DNA from: JABDCD01 sp964469525
GTDB lineage: Bacteria; Pseudomonadota; Alphaproteobacteria; Rickettsiales; SXRF01
DNA: 64,000 nt
NCBI GenBank assembly: GCA_964469525.1
Contig: CAYXYU010000001.1
Span: 62,001-126,000 of the forward strand
Direction: 5' to 3'
Below the pieces are notes generated by a model. That model searched no databases. It was not told where the DNA came from and saw only the letters and a list, made by a program, of their open reading frames with translations. This document shows, in pieces, positions 20,072-28,569 of the stretch (position 1 is its first letter; each line of letters starts with the position of its first letter). The translations under genes and the position numbers were made by a program.

Positions 20072-20114
20072 GCGTTCACGGTCCAAAAGACCCCTAAAAT
20101 ATACCCGTGAACGC
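20072..20114. repeat. Inverted repeat upstream of the orphan gene
   Basis: Perfect 10-bp arms GCGTTCACGG and CCGTGAACGC enclose 23 nt, which itself can form GGTC-CAAAA-GACC. It lies in the otherwise gene-free stretch 20007-20269, a GC-rich region where I see no ORF or recognised RNA. It could be a regulatory hairpin or a remnant repeat. Confidence 0.55.
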
Positions 20115-20269
20115 CGCTGGGCTGCAACCCTGGGAGCCAAATGCGGGCAGGGCGCTGCGCGTCACTGCACGAGAGAACAAATTCTGAAGGTGGCTCTGGC
20201 CCGCGTTCTCCGGGCGTTCTGCGCGCTCTAATGTGTCGCGCCGTGCGCTGCCGGAGGAGGGATGAATAA

Positions 20270-20344
20270 TGGTGGCTCGGGAGGGATTTGAACCCCCGAC
20301 CAAGGGATTATGATTCCCCTGCTCTACCGCTGAGCTACCGAGCC
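20270..20344 (-). tRNA. tRNA-Met (CAT), elongator-type
   Basis: Full cloverleaf of 75 nt with encoded CCA: acceptor GGCTCGG/CCGAGCC pairs perfectly, D-arm GCTC...GAGC, anticodon stem GGGGA/TCCCT with loop ATCATAA (anticodon CAT), T-arm GGGGG-TTCAAAT-CCCTC. The GGAATCATAATCC anticodon arm resembles alphaproteobacterial elongator tRNA-Met; a tRNA-Ile2 (lysidine-modified CAT) reading is less likely. Confidence 0.9.
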
Positions 20345-20389
20345 AAAAATTCTACTATCCTGGCTAACCTGCCTGGGTTTTCTCAAAGC

Positions 20390-20437
20390 CGCTGCTCACG
20401 TACCAGATGTACGTTCCGCTGCGTTTTTCAAAAACCC
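20390..20437. repeat. Imperfect palindrome between tRNA-Met and a terminator
   Basis: Around CGCTGCTCACGTACCAGATGTACGTTCCGCTGCG the flanks AGCCGC/TGCTCACGTAC and GTACGTTCCGCT are partly complementary, and GTTTTCTCAAAG/CTGCGTTTTTCAAAAA form looser arms. The rest of 20345-20556 shows no ORF that I can support. It is probably an intergenic repeat unit; its function is unknown. Confidence 0.35.
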
Positions 20438-20554
20438 TGCGCGTGTAGCGCAAGCTAGCGAATTTTGCCAGCTTCAGGCGAAAGCCGAGCCATAGGGATT
20501 AGGGATTATGGCTGAAATTGCAAGTAAAAACTGCCGTGAGGGAGGGCGGGCATA

Positions 20555-20589
20555 AAAAAACGCGCCGGCTGAGGAGCCGGCGCGTTTTC
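20555..20589 (-). terminator. Strong rho-independent terminator, possibly bidirectional
   Basis: An 11-bp GC-rich stem (ACGCGCCGGCT / AGCCGGCGCGT) with a 4-nt loop, followed on the minus strand by a T-run of seven. It ends the small secreted protein gene. On the plus strand it is followed by TTTTCT, so it may work both ways. Confidence 0.85.
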
Positions 20590-20604
20590 TGAAAGGAAAG
20601 AAGA

Positions 20605-20799
20605 TTACTTCTTTTCTTCGGTGGCTTCGGTGCCTTCCTTCTTCACGGTCTTCTCACCGGCCTTTTCATCTTGCTTCGCACCAGCAGCCGGGGAGGCTTC
20701 GGTCGGAGCGGCAGTTTCGGTGGTGGCAGCCGGTTCAGCGGCCAGAACGGGGGTGGCAACCAAGCCAAGAGCGGCGATCAGAGCAAGAGTCTTGTTCAT
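20605..20799 (-). CDS. Small exported Ala/Glu/Lys-rich protein
   Basis: A 64-residue protein: the start at 20799 gives a clean signal peptide (MNKTLALIAALGLVATPVLA), leaving a 44-residue low-complexity mature chain rich in Ala, Thr, Glu and Lys and ending TEEKK. An AAGGA site precedes it and a strong terminator follows directly, so it is probably a real monocistronic gene. The mature part should be disordered and charged. No function is recognised. Confidence 0.65.
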   Translation of the reverse strand: MNKTLALIAALGLVATPVLAAEPAATTETAAPTEASPAAGAKQDEKAGEKTVKKEGTEATEEKK

Positions 20800-20927
20800 G
20801 ACGTTTATCCTTATAAGGTTTTTGAACATTCCACCATATGCGGTGTGGGGTGATATAAGCACCCACCACATGAAAGCACCATGTAAAAAACATTACATTT
20901 TTGTAATGTTGCTGGAGCACGTATATT

Positions 20928-21344
20928 TTAGCTGCCCTGTCTACGGCCGAAAGCAAACGCTTTAAGCCTCTCGACCATTGCCGCCAGCTCTTGTTCCGCA
21001 TAGGGTTCCGCCGCGCTTCCCCAGACCGGATTCGGCCAGCCAATATCGCGCGGGAAACGGGCGATGATATGAATGTGCAACTGCGGTACCGCATTGCCAA
21101 GCGCCGCCACGTTCATCTTGTATGCCTGCGTGAGCACGGCGAGCAACTCGCTCGTTGTACGCACTTCCTCCATGACCGCCCGGTAATCATCTGGCTGTAG
21201 ATCGAACAGCTCGCGCAGGCCATCGCGCATCGGCACCAGCACCAGCCAGGGGAAGTGCCGGTTGTTCATCAGCAGCACGCGGCAGATACTGAGATCTTCG
21301 ACGGGAACGGTATCTTTCACCAGTTGCGGATGGAGGGTGAACAT
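20928..21344 (-). CDS. HIT-family nucleotide-binding hydrolase
   Basis: A 138-residue histidine-triad domain protein. The signature reads PQLHIHIIARF, with Gln in the first His place, as in many bacterial HIT proteins; the central HIH pair is kept. The upstream part (NRHFPWLVLVPMRDGLREL) matches the family's N-terminal sheet. HIT proteins cleave nucleoside phosphoramidates or dinucleoside polyphosphates. Its ATG overlaps the purB stop codon (TAATG), so it is co-translated with purB. Confidence 0.88.
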   Translation of the reverse strand: MFTLHPQLVKDTVPVEDLSICRVLLMNNRHFPWLVLVPMRDGLRELFDLQPDDYRAVMEEVRTTSELLAVLTQAYKMNVAALGNAVPQLHIHIIARFPRDIGWPNPVWGSAAEPYAEQELAAMVERLKAFAFGRRQGS

Positions 21345-22636
21345 TACCCGAACACGCGCTTGAACACGGTGTTCACATGCTTCGTGTGGTATTTAAGATC
21401 GAACAGTGCGCGCAGTTCGGCCGGTTTCAGGCGCTGCGTTATTTCCTCGTCGGCAATCAGCTCGGCGAGAAAATCCTTGTCCTTCTCCCAGACTTTCATG
21501 GCGTGCTTTTGCACCAGCTTATAAGCGTTCTCGCGCGACAGGCCTTTCTGCGTCAGCGCCAGCAGCACGCGCTGTGAGAATACCAGCCCGCTGAGGCGGT
21601 CGAGGTTTTTCCGCATGCGCTCAGGGTACACCACCAGCTTCTCAACGATGCCGGTCAGGCGGTGCAGCGCGAAATCGAGCGTTACGGTGGCATCGGGGGC
21701 GATCATGCGCTCGACCGAGGAGTGGGAAATATCGCGCTCGTGCCACAGCGCCACGTTCTCGAGCGCCGGCGTCACGTAGCTGCGCACCATGCGGGCGAGG
21801 CCGGTGACATTCTCCGACAGCACCGGGTTGCGCTTGTGCGGCATGGCGGAACTGCCTTTCTGGCCGGGAGAGAAATACTCCTCCGCCTCGAGTACTTCGG
21901 TACGTTGTAAATGGCGGATCTCGACGGCGAGGCGTTCCATTGAGCTGGCGATGACCCCGAGCGTGGCGAAGAACATGGCATGGCGGTCGCGCGGGATGAT
22001 CTGGGTGGAGACAGGCTCTGGAGTCAGCCCCATTTTCTTAGCGACATATGCCTCAACCGACGGGTCGATATTGGCGAAGGTTCCGACAGCGCCCGAGATG
22101 GCACAAGTGGCGATTTCCTTTCGGGCGGCGACCAGACGGTCGCGGCAGCGGCTGAACTCGGCGTAATAGCCGGCCAGCTTGAGTCCGAACGTCATCGGCT
22201 CGGCATGGATGCCGTGGCTGCGGCCGATAGTGGGAGTGTTTTTATGCTCCATTGCCCGTTTTTTCAGCGCGGCGAGCAGGGCGTCCATATCGTCCAGCAG
22301 GATATCGCTGGCGCGGGCAAGCTGCACAGAGAGGCAGGTGTCGAGCACGTCGGAGCTGGTCATGCCCTGATGCAGGAAACGCGCTTCCGGCCCCACATGC
22401 TCGGCGACATTGGTCAGGAAAGCAATGACGTCATGGCGCGTCGTGTGCTCGATCTCCTCGATGCGCGACACATCGAATTTACCCTTTTTCCAGATGGCTT
22501 TGGCGGCCTCCTGAGGAATCACTTTAGCTTTGGCAAGGGCGTCGCAGGCATGCGCTTCGATCTCGAACCAGATCCGGTACCGGGTTTCATCGGACCAGAG
22601 GGAAGCCATTTCAGGGCGGGAATAGCGCGGTATCAT
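21344..22636 (-). CDS. purB: Adenylosuccinate lyase
   Basis: A 430-residue enzyme of the fumarase/aspartase superfamily that makes AMP (and AICAR) with release of fumarate in purine synthesis. Motifs seen: EHTTRHDVIAFL, HQGMTSSDVLDTC, GRSHGIHAEP (catalytic His), and the superfamily signature GSSAMPHKRNP with the catalytic Ser loop. Length and N-terminus (MIPRYSRPEMASLWSDE) match bacterial PurB. It is followed by the overlapping HIT gene, an association consistent with nucleotide metabolism. Confidence 0.96.
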   Translation of the reverse strand: MIPRYSRPEMASLWSDETRYRIWFEIEAHACDALAKAKVIPQEAAKAIWKKGKFDVSRIEEIEHTTRHDVIAFLTNVAEHVGPEARFLHQGMTSSDVLDTCLSVQLARASDILLDDMDALLAALKKRAMEHKNTPTIGRSHGIHAEPMTFGLKLAGYYAEFSRCRDRLVAARKEIATCAISGAVGTFANIDPSVEAYVAKKMGLTPEPVSTQIIPRDRHAMFFATLGVIASSMERLAVEIRHLQRTEVLEAEEYFSPGQKGSSAMPHKRNPVLSENVTGLARMVRSYVTPALENVALWHERDISHSSVERMIAPDATVTLDFALHRLTGIVEKLVVYPERMRKNLDRLSGLVFSQRVLLALTQKGLSRENAYKLVQKHAMKVWEKDKDFLAELIADEEITQRLKPAELRALFDLKYHTKHVNTVFKRVFG

Positions 22637-22685
22637 GCAAGGATATATACAAGCCGGTGCTTAACTTGCAACTGAAACCAAGCGG

Positions 22686-23357
22686 TTAGAAATAGACACG
22701 CCCGCCGATCTCGAAGTTGTGCGAATCATTGGGGAAATAGAACTTGTCCTCCGGTAATATCTTGGAGTGTACCCTGGTGTCCTGGCCGGTGAAATAACGG
22801 TAGCCGAAATACAGTTCCTTGCGCGACCTGCCGGGATCCAGCGTATAGGTGAGGCCCGCCATCCCCTGATAGGCCAGGGTCCATTCTTCTAACGGAACAT
22901 GTTCTATGGGGTTGGACATGCCGTCATATAAAACATAATAGCGGGGGTTATTGACGCGCGCCGCCCCAATACCGGCACCGATATAGGGCGTAAACCGGCT
23001 GCTGTTCCGGAAATCGAAGTACAGATTGCTCATGATGGCAACGGAGGTGTGCGGGGCAGAAGTCGCATCGGACGTAACATTCAGGTCGTCATCGATGTCA
23101 TTGGTGCGGTAGGCGACTTCCAGCTCGGTACGAAAATTATTGGATAAACGGTAACCGAAGGCGGCTGAAACACCGATGCCCGGATGCATGGTAAGGGTAT
23201 CGGCGCCCAGGCCGGCGGTGTTATCGATATCAACATTCTGCAGCATCACCAGCGAGGTGCTGAGGCCGATATACCAGCGGGGGACGTTTGGATTGTCGGC
23301 GAGTGCAGGCGTGGCCAGCAGGGCGGGGAGAAGAAACGGCAGAACGGACAGGCGCAT
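22686..23357 (-). CDS. Outer-membrane beta-barrel protein, copy 1
   Basis: A 223-residue protein with a signal peptide (ends ATPALA) and an eight-strand-type barrel: WYIGLSTSLVMLQNVDI, GVSAAFGYRLSNNFRTELEVAYR, FTPYIGAGIGAARV, EIGGRVYF with terminal Phe. It belongs to the broad OmpA-barrel/Surf_Ag_2-like porin family. It is a paralogue of the next gene (23578-24252), sharing strand order and the ending NDSHNFE-GGR-YF. No ligand can be assigned. Confidence 0.85.
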   Translation of the reverse strand: MRLSVLPFLLPALLATPALADNPNVPRWYIGLSTSLVMLQNVDIDNTAGLGADTLTMHPGIGVSAAFGYRLSNNFRTELEVAYRTNDIDDDLNVTSDATSAPHTSVAIMSNLYFDFRNSSRFTPYIGAGIGAARVNNPRYYVLYDGMSNPIEHVPLEEWTLAYQGMAGLTYTLDPGRSRKELYFGYRYFTGQDTRVHSKILPEDKFYFPNDSHNFEIGGRVYF

Positions 23358-23473
23358 GCAAACTCCGGCAATTTTCTGCTTCTTCTATAGCGCCTATGAA
23401 TTAATTTACGGTTAACTAATGGCTTATGCCATTAGAGCCTTTTCATTATTGACCCATCGACATTTGGGCGCGA

Positions 23474-23560
23474 AGCGCCTCACCCTACCTCTCTCCCGCA
23501 AGCGGGAGAGGGAAGCTGCCGCTTCGCGTCAGCGAAGAGGCGGCGGGTGAGGGCATGAGG
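23474..23560. repeat. Palindromic intergenic element
   Basis: Left arm CGCCTCACCCTACC and right arm GGCGGGTGAGGGC are inverted; a hairpin CCTCTCTCCCGCAAGCGGGAGAGGG lies inside. The design (hairpin plus GGGTGAGGG arms) matches the elements at 32594 and, more loosely, inside argD. It separates the two barrel paralogues. Confidence 0.7.
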
Positions 23561-23577
23561 TAAATAATGAAAATGCT

Positions 23578-24252
23578 CTAGAAATACATCCGCCCGCCAA
23601 GTTCGAAATTATGCGAGTCGTTGGAGGTTTTGAATCCGGCGGCAATGGTATCGGCCTCGGCTTCGGGCTCCTGACTGCCGACGTAGCGGTAACCGAAGCT
23701 GAAGACGATGGGCGTCCTGCCGGCATCAAGAGCGTAACTGATGCCGAGCATGCCTTGGTAGCCCAGCGTCCATTCCTTCAGCGACAGGGTTTCCGAAGGC
23801 GGACCGGGGATGGTGTAATAGACCGGACTCTTCACATGTATAGCTCCAATGCCGGCACCGATGTAGGGGGTGAAAGGCGTGTCATTGATTAGGTCGATAT
23901 ATACATTTCCCATAATGGTGACGGAATCCTGCAGGTGGCGAAATCCTGCGGGAGGATCAATGTTATCCAGTTCATTGCGGCGATAGGCCACTTCCAGCTC
24001 GGTGCGCACGCCAGCGAGCAGCTTATAGCCTATGGCGCCGGCAACGCCGAAGCCGGGCTCGAAGCTGAGCTTCGTAGGAACCAGGGGGCCGGTGGTTTCA
24101 ATATCGGCCGGCCGCAGCAGCACCAGCGAAGTGCTCAAGCCCGCATACCAGCGCGGGTTGTCGCCTTCGTGGCAGCAGGCCCGCTCCAGCGCATGCGCGG
24201 CAGAGGGGAGAGCCAGCGAGGCGATAATAATATAAGATAGTACGCTACGCAT
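23578..24252 (-). CDS. Outer-membrane beta-barrel protein, copy 2
   Basis: A 224-residue protein with a signal peptide (ALPSAAHA) and the same barrel pattern as its downstream neighbour: RWYAGLSTSLVLLRPADIE, GVAGAIGYKLLAGVRTELEVAYRRNELD, FTPYIGAGIGAIHV and FELGGRMYF. Two extra Cys (ERACCHEGDNPRWY) follow the signal peptide, absent in copy 1. Tandem duplication with divergence is the simplest explanation. Confidence 0.85.
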   Translation of the reverse strand: MRSVLSYIIIASLALPSAAHALERACCHEGDNPRWYAGLSTSLVLLRPADIETTGPLVPTKLSFEPGFGVAGAIGYKLLAGVRTELEVAYRRNELDNIDPPAGFRHLQDSVTIMGNVYIDLINDTPFTPYIGAGIGAIHVKSPVYYTIPGPPSETLSLKEWTLGYQGMLGISYALDAGRTPIVFSFGYRYVGSQEPEAEADTIAAGFKTSNDSHNFELGGRMYF

Positions 24253-24299
24253 ATCCTGTCAGATATAGCCCAGAGGGTTTAACATATAGTTAAACCACC

Positions 24300-24920
24300 C
24301 TAATATGCCACCGGCAGGGGGTCGAGCACGCGCCACATGTACCAGGTGCCCATGGAACGATAGGGACGCCAGCGCTCCCCCACCTGCTTGACCTTGTCCA
24401 GTGGCATTTTCTCGCTCCTGTTGTAATGACGGTAGATGCCCTTGAGCAGGCCGAGATCATCGACGGGAAAAATATCCGGGCGGCCCAGGCCGAAGATCAG
24501 GAACATCTCCGCCGTCCAGCGGCCGATGCCCTTGATGCTGACGAGATCGGCGATGACCTCGTCGTCGGTCATATCCGGCAGTTGCTTCATCAGGTTTTTA
24601 TTTTCAAGGAAGTGATTGGCCAACGCGTGCATATAAATGACCTTGCTGCCCGACAGGCCACAGGAGCGCAGCAGCTCTGCCGGCGCATTGCCGATGGTTT
24701 GCGGGGTGATCCTGCCGACGCCCGCCTGTAATTTATTCCAGACACTGTCGGCGGCCTTGACGGAAATCTGCTGGCCGGTGATCGAGCGGGCGAGGGTAAA
24801 AAACGGATCGCCGCGCAGCCGCATCGACTCGCCGTGATAGGAGTCAATGATGGCTTTCAGCACCTTATCCTTCTTGCGCAGATAGGCCTTGGCTTCGGGC
24901 CAGTAGGCGGGTGTAGTCAT
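24300..24920 (-). CDS. DNA-3-methyladenine glycosylase II-like (HhH-GPD)
   Basis: A 206-residue base-excision repair glycosylase: SITGQQISVKAADSVW, helix-hairpin-helix KGIGRWTAEMFLIFGLGRP, and the catalytic Asp in FPVDDLGL. There is no iron-sulfur cluster motif. The family removes alkylated purines, especially 3-methyladenine. Lacking the AlkA N-terminal domain, it matches the compact (about 200-residue) alphaproteobacterial form. Its ATG overlaps the pheT stop, so it is translationally coupled to the tRNA synthetase gene. Confidence 0.9.
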   Translation of the reverse strand: MTTPAYWPEAKAYLRKKDKVLKAIIDSYHGESMRLRGDPFFTLARSITGQQISVKAADSVWNKLQAGVGRITPQTIGNAPAELLRSCGLSGSKVIYMHALANHFLENKNLMKQLPDMTDDEVIADLVSIKGIGRWTAEMFLIFGLGRPDIFPVDDLGLLKGIYRHYNRSEKMPLDKVKQVGERWRPYRSMGTWYMWRVLDPLPVAY

Positions 24921-27298
24921 TGCCTCAACTGTCCGCCGAAGCCCTTGGCGGCGGCGGCGACGATGGCCTGCGAGACGGCGGTAATGTCCTGTTCGGACAG
25001 GGTGCGGTCGTGCGCCTGCAGCGTCACCTTCACCGCGACGGATTTCCTGCCCGTATCCACGCCCTTGCCGGTATAGACGTCGAAGATTTCCACGCCGGTG
25101 ACTAGCTGCTTGTCGGCGGCATTGATGGTCTTGACGATATCGGCGGCGGTAATTTCTTTGTCCACCGTAAAGGCGAAGTCGCGCTCGACTGCCTGGAAGT
25201 CAGACGGTTTGAAAGCGACCTTGGCCTTGCCTTTGGTGCGCGGCACGGGGATGGCGTCTAGATAGATTTCAAACGCGGCGACAGGGTCTTCTATATCGAA
25301 TGTTTTGAGAATGCCGGGATGGATCTCGCCAAAATAACCGAGGATGATCTTGCCGCCGAGCGTCAGCGCGCCGGAGCGTCCGGGATGATAATAAGAAGGG
25401 ACGTTCGTCGTGATGTCGGATTTGCCGAGGCCAAGCGTTTGCAGAACGGCCAGCGCGTCGGACTTGGCATCGAAAGCGTCCATCCCGCGGTCTTTGTGCG
25501 TGAACAGGTTATCCTTATAGGATTGTTCCACTGCATTGTCGCTGCGGATGCCGGCGGCGACCATGCGCTGGCCGTCGGGCGTGACATCGTGGAACTGCAA
25601 GCCGACTTCGCACAGGCTTATGTCCTTAAAGCCGCGGAAGGCATTCTTCTTCGCCGCTTCGAGCAGGTTTGGCAGCAGGGAAGGGCGCATCGTATCTAAA
25701 TCGGCAGAGATGGGATTCACCAGTTTCAGTTTTGCATTGCTGCCGCCGAATAATTTGGCTTGTGCTTCCGGCAGGAAGGACCAGGTGCAGGTTTCCATGA
25801 ATCCGCGCGTCGCTAAGGTACGCCTGGCCAGTTGCACCCGTTTCTGCGCCAGCGTCAGCGCTGGTTTAGGAATACCCGATAGCGGGGGCAGGGAAGTGGT
25901 GGGGATGTTGTCGTAACCGTGGATGCGCAGCACTTCCTCCACCAGGTCGGCTTCGCCTTCCACATCGGCGCGCCATGACGGCGGCGTGACCGAGCCAGTG
26001 CCGGTGAAGCCCAGCGCGGTCAGAATGCGGTTGCATTCGGTGGCAGGCACATCGACGCCGCCGAGTGTTTTCACGCGCTCGGGGTTAAAGCTGATCGAAC
26101 GTTTCCACTCCGGCGTTTTTCCGGCATTTACTATGTTACTGGTTTCACCGCCACAGAGCTGCTTAATGATATGGGTAGCAACTTTGGCGCCCTCCTCGAC
26201 AAAGGCCGGATCGACGCCCCGCTCGAAGCGATAGCGCGCATCGGAATCAATCTGCAGTTCGCGTCCGGTTCGAGCAACATGCACCGGGTCGAACAGTGCG
26301 ACTTCCAAAAACACGTCAGTAGTTTCTTCCGTGCAGCCGGTCGGCTCGCCGCCAATGACGCCGCCGAGCGCGACGGGGCCGAAATCGTCGGCGATGACAC
26401 ACATGCCTGCCTGCAGCTGATATTCCTTGCCATTGAGGGCTTTGAGTCTTTCGCCTGCCTTCGCATCACGCACGGTGATGTTGCCTTTGAGCCTCTTCGC
26501 GTCATAGACATGCAGCGGGCGGCCGAGATCAATCGTGAGGTAGTTGGTGATATCGACGAGTGTAGAAATCGGCTTCTGGCCGATCGCTTCCAGCTTGCGG
26601 CGCGCACATTCGCCGCTGACAGCATTCTTGACGTTTTTGATGTACACGCCAATGAACTGGTAGCAGTTCGATGTGGTGATGTTTACCGATATGGGCGAAG
26701 CGAAACTACCTTTGATGTCGGAAATGTGCTCCAGCGGTTTTAATTTTCCAAGTCCGGCGGCGGCGAGGTCGCGCGCGATGCCGCGTACGCCGAGACAATC
26801 CGCGCGGTTGGGGGTGATGGCGATTTCAATAACGGGATCATCGAGTCCCAGCACTTTTACGATGGATTCGCCGATATTCGCTTCGGGCAGTTCGATAATA
26901 CCTTCCGAATCGCCGCCGATGCCCAGTTCCTCGGCGGAGCAGAGCATGCCGTTGGACTCGACGCCGCGTATCCTGGTTTTTTTGATGACCATACCATTGG
27001 CGGGAATCAGCGCGCCTTCCTTGGCGAGGGCCACGTAAATCCCAGCGCGGGCGTTGGCGGCGCCGCAGACAATCTGCAACTCGCCGACATCGGCCTGCAC
27101 ACGACAGACGCGCAGCTTGTCGGCCTGCGGGTGCTGCTCGGCATGCAGGATTTTCGCCACCGTGAACGGTTTCAGCGCTTCCGACCGGTCAATGACCTGC
27201 TCGACCTCGAGCCCGATCATGATTAGCGTTTTGCTGATCTCATCCAGCGAGGCATTGGTATCGAGATGATCTTTCAGCCAGGAGAGGGTGAATTTCAT
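24917..27298 (-). CDS. pheT: Phenylalanine-tRNA ligase beta subunit
   Basis: A 793-residue subunit of the alpha2/beta2 synthetase that charges tRNA-Phe. Domains in order: N-terminal B1/EMAP-type tRNA-binding fold (FTVAKILHAEQHPQADKLRVCRV), B3/B4 editing region (about residues 200-400), B5 (about 400-475), a pseudo-catalytic core, and the C-terminal ferredoxin-like anticodon-binding domain (DFQAVERDFAFTVDKEI). Length is standard. It lies 149 bp downstream of pheS, with a palindromic element in the gap. Confidence 0.97.
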   Translation of the reverse strand: MKFTLSWLKDHLDTNASLDEISKTLIMIGLEVEQVIDRSEALKPFTVAKILHAEQHPQADKLRVCRVQADVGELQIVCGAANARAGIYVALAKEGALIPANGMVIKKTRIRGVESNGMLCSAEELGIGGDSEGIIELPEANIGESIVKVLGLDDPVIEIAITPNRADCLGVRGIARDLAAAGLGKLKPLEHISDIKGSFASPISVNITTSNCYQFIGVYIKNVKNAVSGECARRKLEAIGQKPISTLVDITNYLTIDLGRPLHVYDAKRLKGNITVRDAKAGERLKALNGKEYQLQAGMCVIADDFGPVALGGVIGGEPTGCTEETTDVFLEVALFDPVHVARTGRELQIDSDARYRFERGVDPAFVEEGAKVATHIIKQLCGGETSNIVNAGKTPEWKRSISFNPERVKTLGGVDVPATECNRILTALGFTGTGSVTPPSWRADVEGEADLVEEVLRIHGYDNIPTTSLPPLSGIPKPALTLAQKRVQLARRTLATRGFMETCTWSFLPEAQAKLFGGSNAKLKLVNPISADLDTMRPSLLPNLLEAAKKNAFRGFKDISLCEVGLQFHDVTPDGQRMVAAGIRSDNAVEQSYKDNLFTHKDRGMDAFDAKSDALAVLQTLGLGKSDITTNVPSYYHPGRSGALTLGGKIILGYFGEIHPGILKTFDIEDPVAAFEIYLDAIPVPRTKGKAKVAFKPSDFQAVERDFAFTVDKEITAADIVKTINAADKQLVTGVEIFDVYTGKGVDTGRKSVAVKVTLQAHDRTLSEQDITAVSQAIVAAAAKGFGGQLRQ

Positions 27299-27318
27299 GA
27301 TTCCTCCTCTCTTTTAAC

Positions 27319-27434
27319 CGTCATTCCCGCGCAGGCGGGAATCCATATTCCAGAGTCGGAAATAAGTACGGGGAAAAGCTCATACAGAGCATTTCCTTTA
27401 GTGGTTATGGATGCCCGTCTGCGCGGGCATGACG
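27319..27434. repeat. Palindromic intergenic element between pheS and pheT
   Basis: Starts CGTCATTCCCGCGCAGGCGGGAATCCAT-like and ends with its imperfect complement (ATGGATGCCCGTCTGCGCGGGCATGACG-like), enclosing about 60 nt. Each end can also fold on itself. It fills the pheS-pheT gap, so it would be transcribed within the operon. Related GTCATTCCCGC ends occur at 29573 and 57508. Confidence 0.75.
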
Positions 27435-27446
27435 TAAATAAATAAT

Positions 27447-28514
27447 TCATAATCCCCCCGCCAGCGATGGGATATGGAGCGGGTCAAAGCCGTAATGTTT
27501 CAGCCAGCGTACGTCGGAGTCGAAGAAGGTGCGCAGATCGGGGATGCCGTATTTCAGCATGGCCATGCGCTCGACGCCAAGGCCGAAGGCGAAGCCCTGC
27601 CATTCGTTCGGGTCGAGGTTACAGTTCCTGAGCACATTGGGGTGCACCATGCCGCAGCCCATGATTTCGAGCCAATCGGCGCCGGCGCCGATTCTGATTT
27701 CATCCTTATTGCGCGCGCAGCCGATATCGACTTCCGCCGAGGGTTCCGTGAAGGGGAAGAAGCTGGGGCGGAAGCGCACCGGCACGTCGTCGAGTTCAAA
27801 AAATGCTTTGAGAAATTCGATGATGCAGCCTTTGAGATGGCCCATGTGGATGCTCTTATCGATGACGAAGCCTTCGACCTGATGGAACATTGGCGTGTGG
27901 GTGAGATCGGAGTCGCAGCGATAGGTCGAGCCCGGCGCAATGATGCGGAAGGGCGGCCTGCTGCCGCTCATGACGCGGATCTGCACGGGCGAAGTATGCG
28001 TGCGCAACAAGGTTTTGCCATCGCCATTGCCCTGCAGGTAGAACGTGTCATGCATCTGCCGCGCGGGATGCGATTCGGGAATGTTGAGTTTGTCGAAATT
28101 ATATTCGTCGGTCTCGATGTCCGGTCCTTCGGCGACGCTGAAGCCCATGGCGGCGAAGATGGTGGTGATTTCCTCGATCACCTGCGTGACGGGGTGGATT
28201 TTACCCTGCGGCTCCGGACGGGCGGGCAGGGTGACGTCGATTTTTTCGGATGCCAGCCGCTGGTTCAGCTCGGCCATGGCGAGATCGCGCTTACGCGCCT
28301 CGATGGCTTCCGTCACTTCATTCTTGATCTGGTTGAGCGCCGCGCCCAGCGTCTTGCGTTCCTCAGGATTGGCTTGCCCCAGCGTCTTCAGCGCTTCGGT
28401 GATGATGCCTTTCTTGCCGAGCAGGGCGACGCGCTGTTCCTCCAGTGCGATTGAAGACCGCGCGGCTGATACAGCAGCAAGAGCTTGGGAGCGAATAGTA
28501 TTAGGGTCAGTCAT
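27447..28514 (-). CDS. pheS: Phenylalanine-tRNA ligase alpha subunit
   Basis: A 355-residue class II synthetase catalytic subunit. An N-terminal coiled coil (residues about 1-85) is followed by motif 1 (HPVTQVIEEITTIFAAMGFSV), motif 2 (FRIIAPGSTYRCDSDLTHTPMFHQVEG) and motif 3 (GFAFGLGVERMAMLKYGIPDLR). The Phe pocket FRPSFFPFTEPSAE is present. It forms an operon with rpmI, rplT and pheT, as in many bacteria, with one extra gene between rplT and pheS. Confidence 0.97.
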   Translation of the reverse strand: MTDPNTIRSQALAAVSAARSSIALEEQRVALLGKKGIITEALKTLGQANPEERKTLGAALNQIKNEVTEAIEARKRDLAMAELNQRLASEKIDVTLPARPEPQGKIHPVTQVIEEITTIFAAMGFSVAEGPDIETDEYNFDKLNIPESHPARQMHDTFYLQGNGDGKTLLRTHTSPVQIRVMSGSRPPFRIIAPGSTYRCDSDLTHTPMFHQVEGFVIDKSIHMGHLKGCIIEFLKAFFELDDVPVRFRPSFFPFTEPSAEVDIGCARNKDEIRIGAGADWLEIMGCGMVHPNVLRNCNLDPNEWQGFAFGLGVERMAMLKYGIPDLRTFFDSDVRWLKHYGFDPLHIPSLAGGL

Positions 28515-28569
28515 AGGGTTACGAATATGTCACTGCAGTTGCAGTGAAGCAATCCGGTTTTTTTGAAGA

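Noticed and set aside
20007..20269. Possible structured RNA (RNase P RNA, tmRNA, 6S or SRP RNA) in the GC-rich gap beside tRNA-Met
   Set aside because: None of the conserved core motifs of these RNAs that I know appears on either strand; only an inverted repeat can be supported.
27474..28454. Long open frame on the plus strand opposite pheS
   Set aside because: It is a shadow of pheS in a GC-rich region; no start site or family features, and pheS is certain.
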